Origin: Variovorax sp. J22G73
GTDB taxonomy: Bacteria; Pseudomonadota; Gammaproteobacteria; Burkholderiales; Burkholderiaceae_C
DNA length: 64,000 nucleotides
Assembly: GCF_030317035.1 (NCBI RefSeq)
Contig: NZ_JASZYK010000017.1
Location: 1 to 64,000, forward strand
Reading direction: 5' to 3'
Made by a program: the position numbers and the translations under genes. Under the pieces are notes generated by a model. It saw nothing but the letters and a program-made list of their open reading frames with translations, made no database searches and was not told the DNA's origin. Shown one piece after another: positions 56,087 to 64,000 of the stretch (position 1 is its first letter; every line of letters starts with the position of its first letter).

Positions 56087-58231
56087 ATGGCCGACACCCC
56101 CTCCGCTGCACAGCCCCTGACCGTGCTGGAAGGCACTTCGCACCCGCTCGGGTCCACCTTCACCGGCGACGGCGTCAACTTCGCCGTGTTCTCGGCCCAT
56201 GCCACGCAGGTGCAGGTCTGCATCTTCGACGAGGCCGGCACCACGCAGATCGGCTGCGTCACGCTGCCCGAGTACACCGACGAGATCTGGCACGGCTTCG
56301 TGCCGGGCCTGCAGCCCGGCGCGCGCTACGGCCTGCGCGTGCACGGCCCCTACGAGCCTGAGAAGGGCCACCGCTTCAACCACCACAAGCTGCTGCTCGA
56401 CCCCTACGCCAAGGCCTACATGGGCGAGCTCAAGTGGGGGCCCGAGGTGTTCGGCTACACCGTGGGCCACGCCGACGGCGACCTGAGCTTCGACGAGCGC
56501 GACAGCGCCCCCTTCATGCCCAAGTGCGTGGTGGTCGACTCCCGCTTCGAGTGGACGCAGACCGACGCGCTGCGCGTGCCATGGAAGGAAACCGTGTTCT
56601 ACGAAACCCATGTGCGCGGCTTCACCATGAAGCACCCGCAGGTGCCCGAGCAGTTCCGCGGCACCTTCGCCGGCATGGCGCGCGACGAGGTGCTCGCGCC
56701 CATCCGCGCGCTGGGCGTGACCAGCGTGGAACTGCTGCCGGTGCAGATGTTCCTCAACCAGTCGTCGCTGCTCGAAAAGGAACTCACCAACTTCTGGGGC
56801 TACGACACCATCGGCTTCTTCGCGCTCGACCCGCGCTACATGGACGGCCCGCACATCGACGAGTTCAAGCACATGGTCGACCGCTTCCATGCGCACGGGC
56901 TCGAGGTGATCCTGGACGTGGTCTACAACCACACGCCCGAGGGCAACGAGCTCGGGCCGACCATTTCCTTCAAGGGCATCGACAACGCCAGCTACTACCG
57001 CCTGATGCCCGACGGCGACGGGCCGGGGCCGCGCTACTACATCAACGACACGGGCACCGGCAACACAGTCAACCTGAGCCACCCGCGCGTGCTGCAGATG
57101 GTGATGGACAGCTTGCGCTACTGGGTGACGGAGATGCGCGTCGACGGTTTCCGCTTCGACCTGGCGACCATCCTGGCGCGCGAGCCGCACGGCTTCGACG
57201 AAGGCGGCGGCTTTCTCAAGAGCTGCCGGCAAGACCCGGTGCTCTCCAGCGTGAAGCTGGTTGCCGAGCCCTGGGACATCGGCCCCGGCGGCTACCAGGT
57301 CGGCGGTTTTCCGCCGGGCTGGGCCGAGTGGAACGACCAGTTCCGCGACACCGTGCGCGCCTACTGGAAGGGCGCGGAAGGCATGGCGGGCAAGCTGGCC
57401 CAGTGCCTCACCGCGAGCGGCGAGCGCTTCAACCAGCGTGGGCGCAGGCCATGGGCCAGCGTCAACTTCATCAGCGCGCACGACGGCTTCACGCTGGCCG
57501 ACACGGTGAGCTACAACGACAAGCACAACGAGGCCAACGGCGAGGACAACCGCGACGGCCACTCCGACAACCGCTCGTGGAACTGCGGTGTCGAAGGGCC
57601 CAGCGACGACGAAGCGGTGCTCGCCCTGCGCGCGCGCCAGCAGCGCAACCTGCTGGCCACGCTGCTGCTCTCGCAGGGCACGCCCATGCTGCTGGCCGGC
57701 GACGAGTTCGGCCGCACGCAGCAGGGCAACAACAACGCGTACTGCCAGGACAACGAGATCTCGTGGGTCGACTGGGGCACCGCGGGCAACGACGCCGGAC
57801 GCGCGCTGGCCGCGTTCTCTGCGCGGCTGCTGGCCTTACGCCGCGACCTGCCGGTGCTGCGGCGCAACCGCTTCCTCGCCGGCGCCTTCTTCGAAGACAT
57901 CGGCGCCAAGGACTCGACCTGGTACACGCCCGCGGGTGAAGAAATGCAGGCGCCGCAGTGGGAAGACCCGCAAACGCGCTCCTTCGCGCTGCTGCTCGAC
58001 GGCCGCGCGCCGGCCTCGGCCATTCCGGTGGCGGCGCACGACGCGAGCGTGCTGCTGGTGTTCAACGCCTGGCACGACGCGGTGCCCTTCACGCTCCCCC
58101 CGCCGCCCGCCGGCGCATGGACGTTGAAGGTGGACACGGCCGATGCGGCGCTGGGCACGGAAGACGAGGCGGTGACCAGGGACGAGTACCTGGTCACCGG
58201 GCGCTCGGTATTGGTGTTCACCAGCCAGTAA
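56087..58231 (+). CDS. glgX: Glycogen debranching enzyme (isoamylase type)
   Basis: 714 residues, the size of GlgX, which hydrolyses alpha-1,6 branches of glycogen limit dextrins. An N-terminal CBM48 domain (LGSTFTGDGVNFAVFSAHA) is followed by the GH13 barrel: region I DVVYNHT near residue 285, region II DGFRFDLAT with the nucleophile Asp near residue 352, region III AEPWDIG with the acid Glu near 395 and region IV SAHDGFT near 465, plus the NGEDNRDGHSDN block of GlgX. No other glg genes are visible in the window, so it is not in a glycogen operon here. ATG 56087 is chosen over an upstream frame extension. Confidence 0.95.
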   Translation: MADTPSAAQPLTVLEGTSHPLGSTFTGDGVNFAVFSAHATQVQVCIFDEAGTTQIGCVTLPEYTDEIWHGFVPGLQPGARYGLRVHGPYEPEKGHRFNHHKLLLDPYAKAYMGELKWGPEVFGYTVGHADGDLSFDERDSAPFMPKCVVVDSRFEWTQTDALRVPWKETVFYETHVRGFTMKHPQVPEQFRGTFAGMARDEVLAPIRALGVTSVELLPVQMFLNQSSLLEKELTNFWGYDTIGFFALDPRYMDGPHIDEFKHMVDRFHAHGLEVILDVVYNHTPEGNELGPTISFKGIDNASYYRLMPDGDGPGPRYYINDTGTGNTVNLSHPRVLQMVMDSLRYWVTEMRVDGFRFDLATILAREPHGFDEGGGFLKSCRQDPVLSSVKLVAEPWDIGPGGYQVGGFPPGWAEWNDQFRDTVRAYWKGAEGMAGKLAQCLTASGERFNQRGRRPWASVNFISAHDGFTLADTVSYNDKHNEANGEDNRDGHSDNRSWNCGVEGPSDDEAVLALRARQQRNLLATLLLSQGTPMLLAGDEFGRTQQGNNNAYCQDNEISWVDWGTAGNDAGRALAAFSARLLALRRDLPVLRRNRFLAGAFFEDIGAKDSTWYTPAGEEMQAPQWEDPQTRSFALLLDGRAPASAIPVAAHDASVLLVFNAWHDAVPFTLPPPPAGAWTLKVDTADAALGTEDEAVTRDEYLVTGRSVLVFTSQ

Positions 58232-58271
58232 GCAGCGGGTCAGCGAAACCCGCGCCGCAAAGTCTTACAAA

Positions 58272-58322
58272 ACCATCTCTATGCCATCCCATTACCATCC
58301 ATACAGATGGTGATAGGATGGC
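58272..58322. promoter_or_regulatory. Helically phased palindromic operator array
   Basis: Five pentamers sit exactly 11 bp apart: CCATC at 58273, 58284 and 58295, then GATGG at 58306 and 58317. The inner pair ACCATC/GATGGT and the outer pair GCCATC/GATGGC are perfect inverted repeats about one common centre (302.5). The array ends 3 bp before the ATG at 58325 of the ribbon-helix-helix gene, so bound protein would cover the ribosome binding site region. Autoregulation is inferred. Confidence 0.75.
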
Positions 58323-58324
58323 GC

Positions 58325-58750
58325 ATGCCTGCCAAGAACCATCCAGCGCCCGCCCTCGTCAAGACACCCGAGTCCGAGAAAATCACCATCAACATGGGCT
58401 TCGTCGACCTGGGCCATGTCGACCTGCTGGTGGCCGAGGGCTTCTACTCGAACCGCACCGACTTCATTCGCACGGCCATCCGCACGCACCTCGCCTCCCA
58501 TGCCGACGTGCTGCGCCAGGCCGTGTCTCGCAAGATGCTGGTGCTGGGGCTGCAGACCTTCTCGGCCGCGGATCTCGAGGCCGTGCGCGCCGCGGGCGAG
58601 ACGCTGCAGATCCGCGTGCTCGGCCTGGCCGTGATTGCGCCGGACGTGAGCGCCGCGCTGGCCACCGCCACCATCGATTCGCTCACCGTGCTCGGCGTGC
58701 TGCACGCCTCGCCGGACGTGAAGACCGCGCTGGCCGGGCGCATCCGCTGA
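58325..58750 (+). CDS. Ribbon-helix-helix (CopG-like) transcriptional regulator
   Basis: 141 residues from ATG 58325; an in-frame upstream start at 58307 would lie inside the operator array. The ribbon segment KITINMGFVDLGHVDLLV (about residues 19-36) and helix SNRTDFIRTAIRTHLASH (about 42-59) form a CopG/NikR-type DNA-binding unit. The C-terminal 70 residues (IRVLGLAVIAPDVSAALA, SLTVLGVLHASPDVKTALAG) contain repeated Val/Leu-Ala motifs like a small beta-helix-like oligomerisation domain. It lies 40 bp before a PHB-depolymerase-type esterase on the same strand, an arrangement pointing to control of that gene. Confidence 0.85.
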   Translation: MPAKNHPAPALVKTPESEKITINMGFVDLGHVDLLVAEGFYSNRTDFIRTAIRTHLASHADVLRQAVSRKMLVLGLQTFSAADLEAVRAAGETLQIRVLGLAVIAPDVSAALATATIDSLTVLGVLHASPDVKTALAGRIR

Positions 58751-58790
58751 ACCGACCCAATCAATCAAATCCACCACCAGGGCCCTTCCC

Positions 58791-59915
58791 ATGAATCCAC
58801 TTTTCGCGGGGCTGATGAAAGAGGCGGCCCACCTCACGCGCACCGGCCGCCTGACCGATGCCACCGATGCGATACAGCGCGCGCTGCGCGGCAGTGCCGG
58901 GGCGCATGCCGCATCGCCGAATGCATCGGCCCCTGCATCGCCCAGCGCCAACACTGATGCCGACGCCGATGTGATCGACATCGAGGCACGCGTGATCGAA
59001 ACCGATCGCAAGGCAGACGACGCGCAGCAGTCGCCCCCGCCGCGCGAGCCCGACGCCGCCACCGACAGCTGGACCCGCGCGAGCTTCACGCACCAGGGCC
59101 GCGACATCGACTACATGCTCTTCGTTCCTGCGAGCAATACGTCGCAGCCCGCGTCACCCAGGCCGCTGGTCGTGATGCTGCACGGCTGCACGCAGGACGC
59201 GGCCGACTTCGCGGCCGGCACGCGCATGAACGAACACGCGCGCGCGTGCGGCGCCATCGTGCTCTACCCCGAGCAGCCGCTGCGCGCGCATGGCCAGAAA
59301 TGCTGGAACTGGTTCAAGACACCGCACCAGCAGCGCGGGCGCGGCGAGCCGGCGTTGCTGGCCGCGCTCACGCAGCACATCGTCGCGCAGCAGCATGCGG
59401 ACGCATCGCGTGTCTACGTGGCGGGCCTGTCGGCAGGCGGCGCGATGGCCGATGTGCTGGGCCATTGCTATCCGGACGTGTATGCGGCGGTCGGCGTGCA
59501 TTCGGGACTGCCGCACGGCGCGGCGCACGACATGATGTCTGCGCTGAATGCGATGCGGACCGGCGCGCCCGTTTCGCGTGCGGCCACCGCCACCTCCGCT
59601 GTCGTGCCGCCGACCATCGTGTTCCACGGCGATGCCGACACGACCGTGCATGCGAACAACGGGCTGGCCATCGTCGCGGGCTCTGCGCCCTGCGAGACAA
59701 GCGATGGGCAATCGACTTCAGGCCGCCGCTTCACGCGCACACGGTATGCAGCGTCAGCGGCTCGCGGCGACGCAGAGCACTGGCGGGTGCATGCCGCGGG
59801 CCATGCCTGGTCGGGCGGCAGCGCACAAGGCAGCTACACGCTGCCCGACGGCGTCGACGCGAGCAAGGAAATGCTGCGCTTCTTCCTGGCCCATCGGCTG
59901 GACGCCCCTGCTTGA
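58791..59915 (+). CDS. PHB-depolymerase-family esterase
   Basis: 374 residues. The first 100 residues are a polar linker with Ala/Asp/Pro bias. The alpha/beta-hydrolase core contains LVVMLHGCTQDAADFAAGT (oxyanion hole, about residue 128) and the lipase box GLSAGGAMA near residue 211, with a late Asp and His (HGDADTTVH, AAGHAWSGG). Esterase family 1 includes PHB depolymerases and feruloyl/acetylxylan esterases. No signal peptide is seen, so an intracellular enzyme, perhaps acting on storage polyester or short esters. Behind the ribbon-helix-helix regulator; likely operon. Confidence 0.88.
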   Translation: MNPLFAGLMKEAAHLTRTGRLTDATDAIQRALRGSAGAHAASPNASAPASPSANTDADADVIDIEARVIETDRKADDAQQSPPPREPDAATDSWTRASFTHQGRDIDYMLFVPASNTSQPASPRPLVVMLHGCTQDAADFAAGTRMNEHARACGAIVLYPEQPLRAHGQKCWNWFKTPHQQRGRGEPALLAALTQHIVAQQHADASRVYVAGLSAGGAMADVLGHCYPDVYAAVGVHSGLPHGAAHDMMSALNAMRTGAPVSRAATATSAVVPPTIVFHGDADTTVHANNGLAIVAGSAPCETSDGQSTSGRRFTRTRYAASAARGDAEHWRVHAAGHAWSGGSAQGSYTLPDGVDASKEMLRFFLAHRLDAPA

Positions 59916-59987
59916 ACGCCTCTGCGTGAACGCCTCTGTCTGCACGCCTCTTCCTGAAAGAGCAAAGGCGAGGCGAAAGCAAGGCAT

Positions 59988-60012
59988 AAAAAAAGGGCGC
60001 CCGCGGGCGCCC
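59988..60012 (-). terminator. Rho-independent terminator (minus strand)
   Basis: On the minus strand GGGCGCCC repeats (60012-60005 and 60002-59995) form a strong GC stem, followed directly by TTTTTTT (59994-59988). It lies 20 bp after the stop of the secreted repeat protein gene ending at 60032. It may also block read-through of the esterase transcript from the other side. Confidence 0.85.
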
Positions 60013-60031
60013 TCTTTGCTCATGAAGCGGC

Positions 60032-60442
60032 TCAGCCCTTCATGGCCTTGATGTCGGCCTTGGCCTTGTCGTGGTCGGCCTTGGCCTGATTCACGCAAGC
60101 GCTCTTGGCGTCGCCCGATTGGTCGTCGCACTTTTCCTTGGCCACGTTGTAGTTCATGGTGGCGGTTTCTTCGGCGACCTTCTTGGCGTGGCCGGCGGTG
60201 GGCTTGTAGTCTTGCTCCAGCTGGGCCTTGGCGACGTTTTCGGTGCCCTTGGCTTCCTTGTCGCACACGTCCTTGGCGTTGTCCTTCAGCGTGTCGCACT
60301 TGGCCTTGGCGACCTTGTAGTCGGCAGAGATTTTTTCCTTGGCGACCTTGTACTGGTCCTTGGTCATGCCGTCGGCCGCGTTGGCGGCGGTCATGGCGAA
60401 GCAGCTGGAAGCGATGGCGAGAACGAGAAGATGCTTTTTCAT
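60032..60442 (-). CDS. Secreted Lys/Ala-rich repeat protein
   Basis: 136 residues with a clear signal peptide (MKKHLLVLAIASSCFAMTAA, cleavage near ANA-AD). The mature part holds two similar units, each with YxVAKEK or YxVAKAK, then C-x10-C (CDTLKDNAKDVC and CDDQSGDAKSAC) and a Lys/Ala/Asp-rich helix. It is often annotated in related bacteria as 'TolA-like', but no TolA domain is present. Probably a periplasmic helical-hairpin protein. A strong terminator follows. Confidence 0.8.
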   Translation of the reverse strand: MKKHLLVLAIASSCFAMTAANAADGMTKDQYKVAKEKISADYKVAKAKCDTLKDNAKDVCDKEAKGTENVAKAQLEQDYKPTAGHAKKVAEETATMNYNVAKEKCDDQSGDAKSACVNQAKADHDKAKADIKAMKG

Positions 60443-60705
60443 GGGAAGTCCCTCATGGAGTTGATTGATCTGCGGAACCACCCTTTGCGGCTCCAGTGAA
60501 TGCAATGTATGAACACCGGGTTCCCCCGCGAGTAGGACGGCGCCCATGCGCCGCCTAGGCGGCAGGCACAAGCGGAGGGAGGCAAAAAGGAGACACCGAG
60601 AAGGCGCGGACGCACGCGGCGTTTCGCCCCGAAGCGCGCCCCTTCCAACGCCTGCGTCCAGGGATGCAAAGCTTCATCCGCGCTCACCTCGCACCCACGT
60701 TGCAA
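60443..60705. other. Intergenic region
   Basis: 263 bp between the start of the secreted protein gene and the 3' end of the PA2169-type gene. It holds the promoter region of the secreted protein. No clear box, repeat or RNA was recognised. Confidence 0.4.
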
Positions 60706-61719
60706 TCAGGTGCGAGCCGCCATGCGCGCCGCGTTTCGCAGGTCGCGGATCTGGTCATGGTTGCGCTGCGCGGCTTGTGCCTGCGACTGCAACACCTGGC
60801 GCACGCCCAGTGGCAGGCGCTGCTTGAGCGCCTTGCGATAGCGCGCGACGGCTGTGTCTTCGCCGCGCTCGCATTCCTCCAGGATCGACAGCTCGCTGTT
60901 GGCGCCCACGGCGGCCTTGAGCTGCACCCAGCCGCGGTGAAGCGCGCCGGAGGCCGTGCCACCTTCAGCGGGCTTGCCACCATAGGTGACGACGATCTGC
61001 GAGAGCTGCGCTGCAGCTTCGCGGCATTGCGCGGCTCGCGTGGCGAACAGCGCTTTCAGGTTCGCGGTCTCCACTTCTTCCGCGCAGGTGCGAAAGCCGG
61101 CTTCGCCGTCGCGGGTGTTCTCGAGCACGTCGTTCAGCACGTCGACCACGTCGTCGTTCGACAGGGCATCGCCCTCGCCTTCTGCTGCCCCCAACGCGTC
61201 GGCCGATGTTGCGGGGAACGACATGTCTTCCTCACGCATGTACAGCCGGTCGGCACGCTCCCATGCAGCATGCGACGCAGGGCGGGCCTGCTCCCACGTG
61301 AGCGACGAGGCGCCGCGGCGCGCCTCCCATTCCTGCGCCAGCGAGGGTTCGACGGCCGCGAATTCGTCGTCCACGGTGGCGCGGCGGCTCCACCCGAGTT
61401 CGTAGGCTGGCGCGTAGTGGTCGTAGCTCAGGCCCGGCTCGTAATAGGGCTCGCGGGTGAACTCGTTTTGCCAGTGGCTGTGTTCGGCGGTGGGGTTGAT
61501 GCGCTCGGCCACGGCCTTGCCGCCCATGCCGCCGACGACGGCGCCCACGAGCATGCCAGCCACGGCGCCGGCCGGGCCGCCGATGGCGCCGACGGCCGCA
61601 CCGGCCACTGCGCCGCCTGCCGCACCCGCGCCGGTGCCCACGGGATGCATGCCCGGCTCACCGGTGAGGGGGTCGAGGTGGAGGTCGTCGCGGTCGGCGG
61701 GGGTCTTGATGGAGGTCAT
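60706..61719 (-). CDS. Glycine-zipper / PA2169-type four-helix protein
   Basis: 337 residues. Residues of about 25-70 are a Gly/Ala zipper (GAGAAGGAVAGAAVGAIGGP) that may insert in or pack on membranes. A polar middle region has aromatic repeats (EPYYEPGLSYDHYAPAYELG). The C-terminal 145 residues match the PA2169/DUF2383 ferritin-like four-helix bundle (DVVDVLNDVLENTRDGEAGF, SELSILEECERGEDTAVARY with metal-type Glu/His). Such proteins are induced in stress or biofilm growth. The fusion of the two modules in one chain is notable. Function unknown. Confidence 0.8.
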   Translation of the reverse strand: MTSIKTPADRDDLHLDPLTGEPGMHPVGTGAGAAGGAVAGAAVGAIGGPAGAVAGMLVGAVVGGMGGKAVAERINPTAEHSHWQNEFTREPYYEPGLSYDHYAPAYELGWSRRATVDDEFAAVEPSLAQEWEARRGASSLTWEQARPASHAAWERADRLYMREEDMSFPATSADALGAAEGEGDALSNDDVVDVLNDVLENTRDGEAGFRTCAEEVETANLKALFATRAAQCREAAAQLSQIVVTYGGKPAEGGTASGALHRGWVQLKAAVGANSELSILEECERGEDTAVARYRKALKQRLPLGVRQVLQSQAQAAQRNHDQIRDLRNAARMAART

Positions 61720-61931
61720 GGTGGTTCCTTGCAGGTGGAATGAAACGGAAATAAACAGGAATGGATGGGGGACCTGGTCGCTTGTCGCCGGTCGGCTTTG
61801 CTTGTTGTGTGCGGCTGTTGTGTGCGACGGTGCGGTTCATACTTGGCCACTTGCTGGTGGCACGAGGTCGGCGACCGGCGCGGCGCGCTGTAGTCCATAC
61901 CGTCGCCCGGCGCGCCGATACCATCTCCCGC

Positions 61932-63332
61932 ATGCCGAACCTGCAAATCCCGCTACAGCGCGATGCGCGCGAGCCGATTGCCGCGCAGATCAGCGCGGGC
62001 CTGCGCGCGGCCATGCGCGACGGGCGTCTGGCGCCGGGTGCGCGCCTGCCGTCGTGGCGCGACTTTGCGGCGCAGCTGGGGGTGGCGCGCGGCACGGTGC
62101 GCCAGGCCTATGAAAGGCTGATCGACGAGGGGCTGGTGGTGGCGCTGGGCGCGGCCGGCACGCGCGTCGTGCAACGCCCGCCCGCCGCGCCGCCGCAGCC
62201 CTCCTCGGAGTCCGCCGTGGCCGACGACTTCGCCAGCTTTGTTACGGCCGTGTCGGTGTTCCAGATGGGCGTGCCCGCGCAGGACGCGTTTCCGGCGCAG
62301 GTGTGGTCGCGCACCATGGCGCGCGCGGTGCGCGCCGCGGCCGGCGCGCCGCTGGTGTACCCCGACCCACGCGGCCTGCCCGAGCTGCGCGCGGAAATCG
62401 CCGCGCATTTGGCCATTGCGCGTGGGCTCGCCTGCCAGCCGGCGCAGGTGTTCGTGACTTCGGGCTATGCCAGCGCCTTGGCGCTGGTGGTGCACGCGCT
62501 GGGCGCGGCGGGCAGCGCGGCCTGGGTGGAAGACCCGGGCTACCCGCGCTCGCGCAGCGCGCTGGGCCTGCTGGGGGTCGATGCGGTGCCGGTGCCGGTC
62601 GACCGCGAAGGTCTCGACGTGGCGTGCGGTATCGGGCGCGCACCGCACGCCGCGCTGGCGCTGGTCACGCCCGGGCAACAGGCGCCGCTGGGCGTGGCGC
62701 TGTCGCCGCGGCGGCGCGCGGCGCTGCTCGACTGGGCCGCGCGCTCGCAGGGCTGGGTCGTCGAAGACGACTACCTCAGCGAGCTGCAGCTGCAAGGCCG
62801 CGCCGTGCCGGCACTGGGCGCGCGCCACCCCGAAGCGCGCGTGCTGCACATCGGTACCTTCAGCAAGACGTTGAGCCCCACGTTGCGGCTGGGCTTCCTG
62901 GTGGTGCCGCCGGGCGAGGTGGCGCGCTTCACGCGGGCGGCGGCGGTGCTGTCGCCCGCGGCGTCGCCGCTCACGCAGTTGGCGCTGTCGGCGTTCATGC
63001 GCGAGGGCCACTACCTGCGCCATCTGCGGCGCATGAAGCGGCTGTACCTGGCGCGACGCAACGCGCTGGTGGTCGCGCTGGACGCGGTGTCGGCCACGTA
63101 CGTGGCATCGGGCCTGTCGGTGCTGCTGCGGCTGCCGCCGGGGCTGCACGACGACGTGGCGCTGGTCCAGGCGGCGCGGGCACTCGACATGTCGCCGTCA
63201 CCGCTTTCGCCTTGGTACGCGCGGCCCGATGCCGCGCACGCGGGCCTGGTGCTGGGCGTGACCAACCTGCACGAAGACCACGCCCGCGCCACCTGCGAGC
63301 GGCTGACGCGATTGATCGCGCGGCACGCCTGA
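61932..63332 (+). CDS. MocR/PdxR-type transcriptional regulator with aminotransferase domain
   Basis: 466 residues from ATG 61932. GntR winged helix at about residues 10-75 contains PIAAQISAGLRAAMRDGRLA, LPSWRDFAAQLGVARGTVRQ and AYERLIDEGLV. A fold-type I aminotransferase domain follows with YPDPRGLPELR near residue 137, DDYLSELQ near 278 and the PLP Lys in FSKTLSPTLRLGF near 312. These regulators bind PLP or an amino-acid-derived external aldimine. It is divergent from the PA2169-type gene and may control the next GNAT/azoreductase genes. Confidence 0.93.
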   Translation: MPNLQIPLQRDAREPIAAQISAGLRAAMRDGRLAPGARLPSWRDFAAQLGVARGTVRQAYERLIDEGLVVALGAAGTRVVQRPPAAPPQPSSESAVADDFASFVTAVSVFQMGVPAQDAFPAQVWSRTMARAVRAAAGAPLVYPDPRGLPELRAEIAAHLAIARGLACQPAQVFVTSGYASALALVVHALGAAGSAAWVEDPGYPRSRSALGLLGVDAVPVPVDREGLDVACGIGRAPHAALALVTPGQQAPLGVALSPRRRAALLDWAARSQGWVVEDDYLSELQLQGRAVPALGARHPEARVLHIGTFSKTLSPTLRLGFLVVPPGEVARFTRAAAVLSPAASPLTQLALSAFMREGHYLRHLRRMKRLYLARRNALVVALDAVSATYVASGLSVLLRLPPGLHDDVALVQAARALDMSPSPLSPWYARPDAAHAGLVLGVTNLHEDHARATCERLTRLIARHA

Positions 63333-63464
63333 GGCGACTGCATTGCGCTGCGCTTCGCATCGACCCGCATGGTCCAGTGCGCAACGCAATTCTTGGGTCT
63401 ACCGCCCGAGGGCCGCAATCCACAGAATTCCTTCATGCACCCAGAACCGATGAAGGACACCGAC

Positions 63465-63932
63465 ATGACCCCGACCCTCGCGATGCCTGAGGGCTTCGCC
63501 ATTCGCCACGCAGACAGCGCCGCCGACCTGGATGCCTGCTGGCCCGTGATGCACCAGCTGCGCCCGCACCTGCGCGACGCGCAGGACATGGCCAAGCGCA
63601 TGCAGCGCATGCGCGAGCACAGCTACCGCGTGCTGGCCGTGTGGCAAGGCGAGGAAGCGATCGCGCTCGCCGGCTACCGGCTGCAAGAAAACCTGGTGTA
63701 CGGGCGCTTCCTGTACGTCGACGACCTCGTCACCCTCGAGGGCAAGCGCGGCGGCCAATGGGGCGCACGGCTGCTCGACGAGACCACGCGCATCGCCGAG
63801 GAAGCGGGCTGCGCGAAGCTGGTGCTCGACACCGGGCTGACCAACGCGCTGGCCCAGCGCTTCTATTTCCGCCAGGGGCTGCTGACCGGCTCGATGCGCT
63901 TCAGCAAGCTGCTGGGGAGCGCGGCGCGATGA
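63465..63932 (+). CDS. GNAT-family N-acetyltransferase
   Basis: 155 residues from the ATG at 63465, which has AAGGA 7 nt upstream; starts at 63435 and 63450 are possible. The GNAT fold is visible: acceptor-side YRLQENLVYGRFLYVDDLVT (about residues 67-86) and the CoA-binding motif A as GKRGGQWGARLLDE near residue 90. A LVLDTGLTNALAQRFYFRQG block typical of this branch follows near residue 112. Its stop overlaps the azoreductase start by 4 bp (ATGA), so the two genes are coupled. Substrate unknown. Confidence 0.88.
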   Translation: MTPTLAMPEGFAIRHADSAADLDACWPVMHQLRPHLRDAQDMAKRMQRMREHSYRVLAVWQGEEAIALAGYRLQENLVYGRFLYVDDLVTLEGKRGGQWGARLLDETTRIAEEAGCAKLVLDTGLTNALAQRFYFRQGLLTGSMRFSKLLGSAAR

Positions 63933-64000
63933 GCAACATCCTTCACATCACGGCCAGCCCGCGCGGAAAGGCCTCGTTCAGCGTCAATTTCTCGGAGCGC
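63929..64000 (+). CDS. azoR: FMN-dependent NADH-azoreductase (partial, 5' end)
   Basis: The frame runs off the window end. The visible 24 residues MSNILHITASPRGKASFS and onward are the flavodoxin-like N-terminal strand and phosphate-binding loop (SPRG...S) of FMN-dependent NADH:quinone oxidoreductases/azoreductases. Start ATG 63929 overlaps the acetyltransferase stop. Confidence 0.8.
   Translation, partial: MSNILHITASPRGKASFSVNFSER

Overview
This window reads as chromosome of a high-GC, metabolically versatile betaproteobacterium. The best guess is Comamonadaceae, Variovorax-like. That is inferred from codon use, the mix of families (several LysR/IclR/AraC regulators, DppABCDF-type transporters, CaiB/BaiF CoA-transferase, MocR regulator, PA2169-type proteins) and gene style, not from a marker gene. 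No rRNA, tRNA, CRISPR array or complete insertion sequence was found.

Layout. (1) 0.4-7.6 kb: a LysR regulator divergent from a single-chain indolepyruvate ferredoxin oxidoreductase, an M20 deacylase and a SrkA/APH-like kinase. (2) 7.7-14.6 kb: a TRAP-type solute-binding protein translationally coupled to a membrane GGDEF-EAL protein, small housekeeping-like genes, a methionine aminopeptidase behind a strong inverted repeat, and a HAD phosphatase. (3) 14.65-18.7 kb: an accessory patch with an IS66 tnpA remnant fused in frame to the tail of an acetyltransferase, a DUF5623 gene, a frameshifted istB (IS21) remnant, and a ribbon-helix-helix fusion protein. (4) 19.1-47.3 kb: the most striking part, two paralogous nine-gene cassettes pointing at each other. 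Cassette 1 (plus strand, 20153-29901) is solute-binding protein, permease B, permease C, double ATPase, NylB/beta-lactamase-fold serine hydrolase, D-2-hydroxyacid dehydrogenase, HSL-type alpha/beta hydrolase, PaiB-like FMN-binding protein and class II aldolase. Cassette 2 (minus strand, 44636-34521) is NylA-like amidase followed by the same eight genes in the same order. Between them lie a hybrid histidine kinase, a GST and an IclR regulator. An AraC regulator is divergent from cassette 1. Next to cassette 2 and divergent from it is an aminotransferase/CoA-transferase pair followed by a DctB/FixJ-like two-component system. (5) 50.3-64 kb: unknowns, a LysR/NmrA pair, a second NAD(P)-binding protein, an MHS-family permease, glycogen debranching enzyme GlgX, a ribbon-helix-helix regulator with a helically phased operator in front of a PHB-depolymerase-type esterase, a secreted repeat protein, a glycine-zipper/PA2169 protein, a MocR regulator, a GNAT and the start of an azoreductase.

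Inferred biology: each cassette imports a peptide-like or amide-containing compound through a Dpp-type ABC transporter. It then opens it with an amide hydrolase (a different fold in each cassette) plus a carboxylesterase-like hydrolase, and processes the products with a hydroxyacid dehydrogenase, an aldolase and a flavin protein. The substrate is unknown. Gene order, short overlaps and a promoter motif shared by the IclR gene and the amidase support one regulated system kept in two specialised copies.
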